Shown in pieces: positions 1 to 5,686 of a stretch of DNA of 8,029 nt. The stretch comes from Ilumatobacteraceae bacterium (lineage in GTDB: Bacteria > Actinomycetota > Acidimicrobiia > Acidimicrobiales > Ilumatobacteraceae). The stretch spans positions 1-8,029 of the forward strand of contig JANQZQ010000025.1 in NCBI GenBank assembly GCA_030728545.1, given 5' to 3'. Every line of letters starts with the position of its first letter. Positions within the stretch are counted from its first letter, which is position 1. A program made the translations under genes and the position numbers. The notes under the pieces were generated by a model. That model did no database searches. It saw only the letters and a list, made by a program, of their open reading frames with translations, and was not told the DNA's origin.

Positions 1-125
1 GGAATCAGGGCATGGGGGTGCATCTGCACTCCCGCGACGATACCGACGCCGTGAGCCCAGCCCCGTGACCTGAGCCCCGTAACCCCGGGTGAGGTTAGGA
101 GGCACAGCACCCGAGAGTCGGGCAG
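1..125. other. Upstream intergenic stretch, possibly with the 3' tail of a preceding gene
   Basis: No confident gene is visible here. All three + frames close soon (TGA at 52-54, 66-68 and 71-73). The frame ending at 66-68 has strongly GC-ending codons and could be the last 21 codons of an upstream gene, but the peptide is too short and featureless to name. Two near-identical 12-mers, AGCCCCGTGACC (59-70) and AGCCCCGTAACC (73-84), lie 14 bases apart. A small perfect hairpin, CCCGA-GAG-TCGGG (110-122), ends just before the GGGT box array. It could help terminate upstream transcription, but it has only 5 bp and no T-run. An AGGAGG at 97-102 has no start codon at a usable distance. Confidence 0.35.
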
Positions 126-243
126 GGGTCAAGGCGGGTCGAGTTGGGTGCCGGGTGGGTCCCAGATGGGTCCCGTATGGGCTGTGTGGGGCAGGGTGGT
201 TGACAGTGGGGAGAAGTGGGGGATAGGGTGCGGGTCGGTGGGA
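126..243 (+). promoter_or_regulatory. Phased GGGT/TGGGN repeat array: probable MraZ operator
   Basis: GGG-core boxes recur with a 9-11 base period. Cores start at 126, 136, 146, 157, 168, 179, 188, 208, 218 and 240, with a degenerate one (GGTT) at 198 and an empty slot near 228. Eight are preceded by T, giving exact TGGG at 145, 156, 167, 178, 187, 207, 217 and 239. In E. coli, MraZ binds TGGGN repeats separated by 5-nt spacers, that is a 10-bp period, upstream of its own gene. The same motif, period and location here make an autoregulatory MraZ operator the best reading. The array has many more boxes than the three described for E. coli and runs across the -35/-10 spacer, so binding should compete with RNA polymerase. 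The link to MraZ is inferred from motif and position. Confidence 0.75.
200..229 (+). promoter_or_regulatory. Probable housekeeping promoter of the mraZ operon
   Basis: TTGACA at 200-205 is a perfect -35 box. After an 18-nt spacer, TAGGGT at 224-229 fits the actinobacterial -10 pattern TANNNT. The expected transcription start is around 235-237, giving a leader of about 55 nt before the mraZ AUG at 291. Two TGGGG boxes (207-211 and 217-221) lie inside the spacer and more lie on both sides, so the promoter is embedded in the putative MraZ operator. This is the only good promoter I can see in the window and could drive the whole cluster. Confidence 0.65.
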
Positions 244-251
244 AACCCACC
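237..251 (+). promoter_or_regulatory. 5'-terminal mRNA hairpin, GGTGGG/CCCACC
   Basis: GGTGGG (237-242) and CCCACC (246-251) form a perfect GC-rich 6-bp stem around an AAA loop. It lies at or just after the predicted transcription start, so it would cap the 5' end of the mRNA. The left arm also supplies the last TGGGA box of the MraZ-type array, so the inverted repeat may act in DNA, in RNA, or in both. Function is inferred only. Confidence 0.45.
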
Positions 252-256
252 ACGGG

Positions 257-272
257 ATCCGAGCAATCGGAT
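257..272 (+). promoter_or_regulatory. Leader hairpin with GCAA tetraloop before the mraZ RBS
   Basis: ATCCGA (257-262) and TCGGAT (267-272) form a perfect 6-bp stem closed by GCAA, a GNRA-type tetraloop that is unusually stable in RNA. The next base begins the purine-rich ribosome binding site GAGAGGGAG (273-281), so the hairpin sits directly against it without covering it. It could stabilise the leader, keep the ribosome binding site single-stranded, or be a protein or tertiary contact site. The structure is read from the sequence; the role is inferred. Confidence 0.5.
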
Positions 273-290
273 GAGAGGGAGTAACGCGAC

Positions 291-707
291 ATGTTCGTAG
301 GTGTACACGAACGACAACTCGACCCGAAAGGTCGCGTCGCATTACCCGCCGCGTTTCGCCCGCGACTTGAACCACGTTGTTATCTCGCGTTGGGCGCTGA
401 CAAATGTGTCGACATTCTCACTGCCGAAGCATTCGAGCAAGTGGCCAGCGACATGATGGAAAAAGTTCGCCGGGGCGAAGTAGATCGCACTCAGCAGCGT
501 GCACTGGCTGCCAGTGCAGTGGAAGTCACGATTGACGCCCAAGGTCGCATCAACATCGACGAAAAATTGCGGGCGTATGCCGGGCTCACGCTGGATTCCA
601 AAGTCGTGATCAGCGGTTCGTTTGACCGCTGTGAAATTTGGGATCCAACGCGTCACCAACGCGTGAGCGAAGCCGGCACCGCCCAGATGGCGGGTGGCGC
701 TTCATGA
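291..707 (+). CDS. mraZ: MraZ, transcriptional regulator of the dcw cluster
   Basis: MraZ is a ring-forming DNA-binding protein of the SpoVT/AbrB fold that controls the division and cell wall operon, including its own promoter. The 138-aa product matches the family's usual length of about 140-150. It carries both half-domains: the first with DPKGRVALPAAFR at residues 11-23, the second with DAQGRINIDEKLR at about 82-94. Arg15 in the first DxKGR motif corresponds to the arginine reported as needed for DNA binding in E. coli MraZ. In the second motif the usual IP after the GR is ID, a mild deviation. The ATG at 291 has a strong purine-rich site (GAGAGGGAG, 273-281) nine bases upstream, and the protein starts MFVG as expected. 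A phased TGGGN array covers the promoter, so autoregulation is likely. The stop codon overlaps the ATG of a small ORF. Confidence 0.96.
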   Translation: MFVGVHERQLDPKGRVALPAAFRPRLEPRCYLALGADKCVDILTAEAFEQVASDMMEKVRRGEVDRTQQRALAASAVEVTIDAQGRINIDEKLRAYAGLTLDSKVVISGSFDRCEIWDPTRHQRVSEAGTAQMAGGAS

Positions 708-769
708 TTCAACACAACGAACGAAAGGAGTACCGAGGAACGCTTCGACTTGACCATTGGTCGCGTTGA
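704..769 (+). CDS. Putative 21-codon leader ORF between mraZ and rsmH
   Basis: An ATG at 704 overlaps the mraZ TGA as ATGA, the same junction used by most genes downstream. The frame runs 21 codons (MIQHNERKEY... ending ...DHWSR) to a TGA at 767-769. GGTGG at 693-697 lies six bases before the ATG. The stop falls exactly one base before the 32-bp stem that hides the rsmH start. A ribosome terminating here would cover the lower part of that stem, so the ORF looks like a translational-coupling or leader-peptide device rather than a gene for a working protein. The peptide is very basic and matches no family I know. A strong Shine-Dalgarno-like AAAGGAG (724-730) lies inside it. Chance cannot be excluded for so short a frame; the double coincidence of start and stop placement is the evidence. 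Confidence 0.45.
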   Translation: MIQHNERKEYRGTLRLDHWSR

Positions 770-899
770 AGTTTCGCTCATCAGCAGTCTCCCGGTTAGC
801 AAAGATGGACAGCCCCAACTCCGCCCGCTGCCGTCTTCGCTATCCGGGGAGAAATCCCGGAGGCATATGTTGGCCGGGAGGCTGCTGATGAGCGGGACT
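770..899 (+). promoter_or_regulatory. Structured RNA leader sequestering the rsmH start
   Basis: Bases 770-801 pair with 868-899 as a continuous 32-bp stem with no bulge or mismatch (26 Watson-Crick pairs, 6 G-U at 773, 774, 788, 796, 797 and 799). Within its loop, 802-808 pair with 831-837 and, after a bulged A809, 810-813 pair with 827-830, leaving a 13-nt C-rich loop (814-826). A second hairpin pairs 843-848 (TCCGGG) with 856-861 (CCCGGA). The result is a three-way junction. The rsmH Shine-Dalgarno GGGAGG (876-881) and the AUG (888-890) are both inside the long stem. This is a strong candidate for a cis-acting translational control element. A conserved 'mraW RNA motif' is known upstream of rsmH/mraW in Actinobacteria; this may be a member or a relative, but I cannot run the covariance model. 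Confidence 0.75.
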
Positions 900-1841
900 C
901 ACGAACCAGTGATGCTCGCCGAAATCGTCGAACTGTTTGGATCCATTCCCCACGGAGTGTTGCTTGACGCAACGCTCGGGATGGCCGGACACGCAATGGC
1001 GATTCTTGGTCGACATCAAGGTCTGCAGGTGGTGGGAATCGATCGAGACATGATGGCAATTCAGCACGCGAACAACGCCAAAGCAACGCTCGCCGCCACC
1101 GACGCGGCCCGCTTCAGTGCCGTTCATGCTCGATTCGATGCCGCTACTGACGCGCTGCGCGGTTTGGGTATCCATCAATTGTCGGGTGCTCTGTTTGATC
1201 TGGGCGTGTCATCGCCCCAACTCGACCTAGCCGAGCGTGGTTTTTCGTACCGCAACGAGGCCCCCCTCGATATGCGAATGGATCGAACCGAAGGGGTATC
1301 GGCCTGGCATGTGGTGAACGAATACTCCGCCGACACCATCACCGATATTTTGCGGCGTAATGCCGATGAACGATTCGCCAAGCGCATCGCCCAAGCCATC
1401 GTTGCAGCCCGCCCAATCGCTACGACCACCCAACTGGCCGCAGTGGTAACCACAGCCATACCTGCTGCAACTCGTCGCACGGGTGGCCACCCGGCAAAGC
1501 GCACGTTTCAGGCGATTCGCATCGAGGTCAATACTGAGCTGGAAATTTTGCCCAACGCGCTACACGACGTGATGTCGTTGATCGTGCCCGGTGGTCGCGT
1601 TGCTGTGTTGTCGTATCACAGCGGAGAAGATCGCATCGTCAAACAGGTCATGCGCGACGCCGAAACTGACCCAACGCGCCCCAACATCGCCACCCCATTT
1701 GCTCATCCGTCGCGCACGGCCCCCCGTGCGTGGCAAAAAGTGCGGGTGGCGAAACAACCGAGCGCCGAAGAGCAAGCGCGTAACCCGCGCGCATCGTCGG
1801 CGCGTTTGCGCGTAATGGAACGTTGCGAGGTGGCTGCATGA
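888..1841 (+). CDS. rsmH: RsmH, 16S rRNA (cytosine-1402-N4)-methyltransferase
   Basis: RsmH (MraW) uses S-adenosylmethionine to methylate N4 of C1402 in the decoding centre of 16S rRNA. The 317-aa product has the family's normal length and motifs: HEPVML at residues 5-10, the SAM-binding DATLGMAGH at 27-35, DLGVSSPQLD at 104-113, RGFSYR and PLDMRMD at 117-132, KRTFQAIRIEVN at 204-215, and LSYHSGEDR at 241-249 (usually SFHSLEDR). I place the start at ATG 888: GGGAGG lies six bases upstream and the HEPV motif follows at once. ATG 867 has its purine site only three bases away. The frame is open back to TTG 750, but those residues do not belong to the fold, and the DNA there is explained by an RNA structure. 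The TGA overlaps the ftsL ATG. Expression is probably limited by the leader stem covering its start. Confidence 0.95.
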   Translation: MSGTHEPVMLAEIVELFGSIPHGVLLDATLGMAGHAMAILGRHQGLQVVGIDRDMMAIQHANNAKATLAATDAARFSAVHARFDAATDALRGLGIHQLSGALFDLGVSSPQLDLAERGFSYRNEAPLDMRMDRTEGVSAWHVVNEYSADTITDILRRNADERFAKRIAQAIVAARPIATTTQLAAVVTTAIPAATRRTGGHPAKRTFQAIRIEVNTELEILPNALHDVMSLIVPGGRVAVLSYHSGEDRIVKQVMRDAETDPTRPNIATPFAHPSRTAPRAWQKVRVAKQPSAEEQARNPRASSARLRVMERCEVAA

Positions 1842-2380
1842 CAGCGTCGGCAACGGCGCGCGCTCGGGCGCGTCGCCACACCCGAGTGGGTCAAGACTTG
1901 CCCGCGTCAAGCAATGCTCCGGCACCGCGACCCAAGCGCGGTACCGATTCGCATTTGCGGTTGGTGCCACAACCAGCACCACGACGTCGCGCTGTTTCGC
2001 GTGCCACGCGTGCCACGCTCGTGGTCACAGCAATTTCGGCGTTCATTATTGCTGTCGTCATTTTTCAGGCCACGATTGCCGAACAGCAGCTTCGCCTTGA
2101 TGCTCTGACCAAAGACTTACGCATGGCCGAAGCGCATTACAACAACCTGCGACAAGAACGAGCAGAGTTACTCTCGCCGAGTCGCCTGCGCGAACAAGCA
2201 GTGATGCTGGGCATGTATCAAGGCTTGAGTACAAAATTTAAAGAAGTGCCGGCTGATGTGGTGGCGCAAGTGATGATTAGCACGGCAAAGATGAACCCGC
2301 TCTTTGCTGACCCTGCTCCAGGCGTGGCATCGGCAGGTGCGGTTGCTCAGATGCGACCAGTTGAGGTGGAGCAGCCATGA
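1838..2380 (+). CDS. ftsL: FtsL-like bitopic division protein
   Basis: FtsL is a small single-pass divisome protein that, with FtsB and FtsQ, activates the septal synthases FtsW and FtsI. Sequence conservation in the family is low, so this call rests on architecture and position. The 180-aa product has a long Arg/Pro-rich cytoplasmic tail (about 1-58), one membrane segment (about 59-79), then an extracytoplasmic coiled coil (about 80-112) with regularly spaced leucines. After that comes a segment with REQAVMLGM, resembling the alanine/LGM patch after the FtsL coiled coil, and a loose Ala/Pro-rich end. It sits between rsmH and ftsI, the standard place. The ATG at 1838 overlaps the rsmH stop (ATGA), with GAGG at 1827-1830; a TTG at 1823 in frame is less likely. 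Its own stop overlaps the ftsI start. Confidence 0.85.
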   Translation: MTASATARARARRHTRVGQDLPASSNAPAPRPKRGTDSHLRLVPQPAPRRRAVSRATRATLVVTAISAFIIAVVIFQATIAEQQLRLDALTKDLRMAEAHYNNLRQERAELLSPSRLREQAVMLGMYQGLSTKFKEVPADVVAQVMISTAKMNPLFADPAPGVASAGAVAQMRPVEVEQP

Positions 2381-4263
2381 GCGATACCGCGCCAATTCGC
2401 CGCCCGCGAATGACCAGCGAGCAGCGCCGCACGGTTGGGGTCGGCGATCTGATCAGTGCCGTATCGAGCTATGGCGTTACCAAGATGACCGACAACGTGA
2501 ACGCCGGCGACATGCGCAAACGCATCTCGGTGATGTTCGTAGTCATCTTGGGGGTGCTGAGCCTGGTGTATCTGCGGGTGGTTGTGCTGCAGACCTGGAA
2601 GGCCGGTGGCTATCGCGAGATGAGTGTGAACCAACGCACGAAGTCGAACGTGATCCCCGCCGAACGCGGTGCCATTTACGATCGCGACGGCGCAGAGCTG
2701 GCAATCCCGATTCCGACCCGGACGATTTTCGCTGATCCGCGTGAAGTCACTGACCCGGTGACCACCGCGCGAGCACTCGGCATGGTGCTGCAACTCACGC
2801 CAGAAGCCGAGATGGATTTGGCGCGCCGTCTGCAAAATAAGGCATCGAGCTTTACCTATGTGGTGCGCCAAGTGGATTCGGCCATTGCCCAGGCAGTGCT
2901 CGATCTCCGGTTGCCCGGGGTCTCGACCTACCGGGAAGAGGGACGCGCGCTCACCACTGAAGGTTTGCGACCACTCATTGGGCGCACTGACCTCGACGGT
3001 CTTGGTGTCGGTGGTTTAGAAAAGCAGTACAACGATGTGCTGACGGGTGTGAACGGCAAGCTCGAACGCGAAGTGAACAGCCGTGGCCAAAGCATTGCTT
3101 CGGCGGGCAGCGAGTATGTGCCAGCAGTACGTGGCGTCAACTTGATGACCACCATTCATCGCTCGTTGCAGTTTCAGGTGGATGGCATTCTGCAGCAACA
3201 AGTGGAGCGCATCTTGGCACGCAGCGGCACTGCAATCGTGATGCACACCGAGACAGGCGAGATCTATGCGATGTCCAACGTGCGTCGCAATGACGACGGT
3301 ACGTATTCCCACACCGCGGGAAACATCGCAGCAGTAGAAGCCCATGAGCCAGGTTCGGTGGCCAAAGTGTTCAGTGTTGCTGCTGCCATTGAGGATGGCA
3401 CGGTCACCCCACAGTCAACATTCTCGGTGCCCGGCAAACAGGTGTTCAACAAGGGCACTCAATGGGAGCAAGAAATCAAAGACGCGTATCCACACGGGCT
3501 TGAACAAATGACCGTACGCAAGATTTTGGTCGACTCATCCAACTTGGGTACCGTGCAGATCTCGCAGACCCTCAGCACGGAGCGCAACCGACAGTGGCTT
3601 GCGGCGTTCGGCTTCGGCGAAAAGACTTCGTTGCAGTTTCCGGGTGAGACCAGGGGTTTGCTCAAGTTGGCACGCAACTGGCAGGGCACCGAACAGTTCA
3701 CCTTCTCCTACGGGTATGGCTATGCATCCAACGCAGTGCAGTTGGTTTCAGCCGTCAATGTGGTTGCCAACGATGGCGTGTACATCGGGCCGAAATTGGT
3801 TTCGGCAATGGTCGACGAAGTAGGTGTCACCACGCCTACACCGCCAGCACCGACTCGTCGCGTTGTCTCGAGTGCAACTGCAGCAACTATGCGCACGTTG
3901 TTGACCGATGTCGTCTGCTACGGCACGGCGCAACTCGCCAAGATCCCGGGCATGTCGGTGGCCGGCAAGACTGGCACTGGCTACATTCGCCAGGACAACG
4001 GCACTTACCTGAAAGACGACGGCTCGCGCGCCTATTTTGCTTCGTTCGTGGGTTTCTTGCCAGCGAACAAACCACAGTTCACGGTGCTCGTTTCGATCGA
4101 TGAACCCGATCCGAGTTCGCGTGACCGATTCGGTGGCACTGCGGCCGCACCCGTGTTCCAGCGCATTGGGCAGGTAATCGTCAACGAACTAGATCTGCGA
4201 CCTGAGCCAGGTGACACTGGTTGTGTCGGCACACGACCCGCCGAACTCGGACCAAGTCACTAA
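2377..4263 (+). CDS. ftsI: FtsI (PBP3-type class B penicillin-binding protein)
   Basis: This is the septal peptidoglycan transpeptidase, which cross-links stem peptides outside the membrane together with FtsW. The 628-aa protein has a 49-residue cytoplasmic tail, one membrane anchor (about 50-71), the class B pedestal opening with RGAIYDRDG (97-105), and the transpeptidase domain with all three active-site motifs. These are SVAK (nucleophile Ser327, Lys330), SSN (387-389) and KTG (531-533). No PASTA repeats follow. The only two cysteines, Cys514 just before the KTG strand and Cys616 in the C-terminal tail, are both extracytoplasmic and may form a disulfide. The start at 2377 is an ATGA overlap with ftsL, with GAGGTGGAG at 2363-2371. 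Unlike its neighbours it ends in TAA, and murE follows after a four-base gap. It could also be called pbpB in actinobacterial naming. Confidence 0.96.
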   Translation: MSDTAPIRRPRMTSEQRRTVGVGDLISAVSSYGVTKMTDNVNAGDMRKRISVMFVVILGVLSLVYLRVVVLQTWKAGGYREMSVNQRTKSNVIPAERGAIYDRDGAELAIPIPTRTIFADPREVTDPVTTARALGMVLQLTPEAEMDLARRLQNKASSFTYVVRQVDSAIAQAVLDLRLPGVSTYREEGRALTTEGLRPLIGRTDLDGLGVGGLEKQYNDVLTGVNGKLEREVNSRGQSIASAGSEYVPAVRGVNLMTTIHRSLQFQVDGILQQQVERILARSGTAIVMHTETGEIYAMSNVRRNDDGTYSHTAGNIAAVEAHEPGSVAKVFSVAAAIEDGTVTPQSTFSVPGKQVFNKGTQWEQEIKDAYPHGLEQMTVRKILVDSSNLGTVQISQTLSTERNRQWLAAFGFGEKTSLQFPGETRGLLKLARNWQGTEQFTFSYGYGYASNAVQLVSAVNVVANDGVYIGPKLVSAMVDEVGVTTPTPPAPTRRVVSSATAATMRTLLTDVVCYGTAQLAKIPGMSVAGKTGTGYIRQDNGTYLKDDGSRAYFASFVGFLPANKPQFTVLVSIDEPDPSSRDRFGGTAAAPVFQRIGQVIVNELDLRPEPGDTGCVGTRPAELGPSH

Positions 4264-4267
4264 GCAC

Positions 4268-5686
4268 ATGCTCACGTTGGGCGGGCTACTTGCGCGAGTG
4301 GATGACAAGCAATCGGCTTCGTCCACGTTGAGCGTGGAAGGTGCCGTAAGCGTGACCATCACCGATGTGACGAGCGACAGCCGAGCAGTGCAGCAGGGCA
4401 CGTTGTTTTGCTGCTTGCGTGGTGAACAACACGATGGTCACGACTTTGCACAAGATGCCGTTGCCAATGGGGCAGCGGCGTTACTCGTCGACCGTCGCTT
4501 GAACCTGGATGTACCTCAGATCATCGCGTCAGATACTCGTCAGGCAACGGGGATCTTGGCCGCAGCATTTCATGACCACCCCAGTCGCGATCTGACGGTG
4601 GTCGGTATTACCGGCACGAACGGAAAGACCACCACCGCTCACATGTTGGGGGCGATTCTCACCCAACACGGCCAGCGCACGACCGTGCTCGGAACGCTCT
4701 CGGGTGCCCGCACCACACCAGAAGCAGCCGAGCTGCAGCGCACCTTGGCAGATGAACGCAGTAAGGGAACAAAGGCAGTCGTGATGGAAGTGTCGTCGCA
4801 TGCCCTCGCCCTGCAGCGGGTGGCCGGAATGCAGTTCGCTGCCGCAACCTTCACCAACCTTGGTCACGACCATCTCGACTTTCATCGCACCCACGATGCC
4901 TATTTTGCCGCCAAGGCAAGTTTGTTTACGTCCAACTACACCAGCCGCGCCATCATCAATCGCGATGACGCATTCGGACAACAAATTGCCGAGGATTGCG
5001 ATGTCGCAGTGGTTAGCTACGGCCGCAGTGATGCAACTGACGTGGCGGTCGGTGCCACAGGAAGTGCTTTTTCGTGGCGGGGTGCGCGAATTTGGTGCAC
5101 CGTTGGAGGAGACTTCAATGTGCTCAACGCGTTGGCAGCTGCAACTACTGCTGCCGAGATTGGTATTCCTGTTGGCGATATCGCAGCCGGGCTTGGCAAT
5201 CTCGCCCAGATTCCAGGGCGATTCGAAAATGTCAATGCAAACGGAAATTTTGCAGTGCTCGTGGATTACGCCCACACACCTGAGGCGTTGCGCAACGTGA
5301 TTGCCGCAGCCCGAGCCGTGACCGACCAACGGGTCATCGTGGTGTTTGGTTGTGGCGGCGATCGTGATGCAACCAAGCGTCCAGATATGGGGGCGGCGGC
5401 AATTTCGGCCGACAGTGTCATCGTCACCAGCGATAACCCGCGTCACGAAGATCCGCAGGCCATCATCGACGCGATTGTTGCTGGCGTGGCGCCGACGCAT
5501 CTACACAAGGTGGCTGTTGAAGTAGATCGTCGTCAAGCAATAGCAATGGCGTGCACTCAGGCTGGCAGCGGTGACGTGGTCATCATTGCTGGGCGGGGTC
5601 ATGAAGCCGTGCAGACCATCGCTGGTCGAGATATTGCGTTTAGCGACGCCGAAGTGGCGCGCGAACTTTTGGGTGTCGGTTCATGA
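4268..5686 (+). CDS. murE: MurE, UDP-MurNAc-L-Ala-D-Glu:meso-diaminopimelate ligase
   Basis: This cytoplasmic ATP-dependent ligase adds the third amino acid of the peptidoglycan stem peptide. The 472-aa product shows the substrate motif SDSR (36-39), the ATP loop GTNGKT (116-121), NLGHDHLDFH (197-206), the lysine expected to be carbamylated in YFAAK (Lys216), DYAHTP (333-338), CGGDRD (362-367), and DNPRHED (389-395). DNPR is the signature of meso-DAP ligases, as opposed to lysine-adding ones. The stretch between LGT and TTPE (about 141-151) is shorter than in many homologues, and the late GKGHE motif reads GRGHE. I start at ATG 4268, four bases after the ftsI stop, because it gives the normal N-terminus. 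GTG 4211 would overlap ftsI by 53 bases. Neither has a clear Shine-Dalgarno, so translation probably depends on ribosomes leaving ftsI. The stop overlaps the mraY ATG; no murF intervenes. Confidence 0.95.
   Translation: MLTLGGLLARVDDKQSASSTLSVEGAVSVTITDVTSDSRAVQQGTLFCCLRGEQHDGHDFAQDAVANGAAALLVDRRLNLDVPQIIASDTRQATGILAAAFHDHPSRDLTVVGITGTNGKTTTAHMLGAILTQHGQRTTVLGTLSGARTTPEAAELQRTLADERSKGTKAVVMEVSSHALALQRVAGMQFAAATFTNLGHDHLDFHRTHDAYFAAKASLFTSNYTSRAIINRDDAFGQQIAEDCDVAVVSYGRSDATDVAVGATGSAFSWRGARIWCTVGGDFNVLNALAAATTAAEIGIPVGDIAAGLGNLAQIPGRFENVNANGNFAVLVDYAHTPEALRNVIAAARAVTDQRVIVVFGCGGDRDATKRPDMGAAAISADSVIVTSDNPRHEDPQAIIDAIVAGVAPTHLHKVAVEVDRRQAIAMACTQAGSGDVVIIAGRGHEAVQTIAGRDIAFSDAEVARELLGVGS

Noticed and set aside
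97..102. AGGAGG as the ribosome binding site of a small gene before mraZ
   Set aside because: No ATG, GTG or TTG follows at 4-12 bases, and no coding-like frame continues from it.
110..122. Rho-independent terminator of an upstream gene
   Set aside because: The stem is only 5 bp with no T-run after it; too weak to list as a terminator.
126..243. CRISPR array or satellite repeat
   Set aside because: The repeated unit is only a 4-5 base box with about 10.5-bp spacing, with no conserved repeat of 20 bases or more; it fits a transcription factor operator.
750..778. TTGACC at 750-755 as the -35 box of an internal rsmH promoter
   Set aside because: No TANNNT-like -10 box lies 16-19 bases downstream, and the segment falls within the uORF and the start of the long stem.
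750..887. N-terminal extension of RsmH from TTG 750 (363 aa in total)
   Set aside because: The RsmH fold begins at the HEPV motif just after ATG 888, which has its own Shine-Dalgarno. The upstream DNA is explained by the base-paired leader, and the extension resembles no known domain.
4529..5500. Long minus-strand open frame (323 codons) opposite murE
   Set aside because: It is a codon-bias shadow of murE in GC-rich DNA. Its translation is rich in Cys and His with no recognisable motif and no promoter or ribosome binding site.
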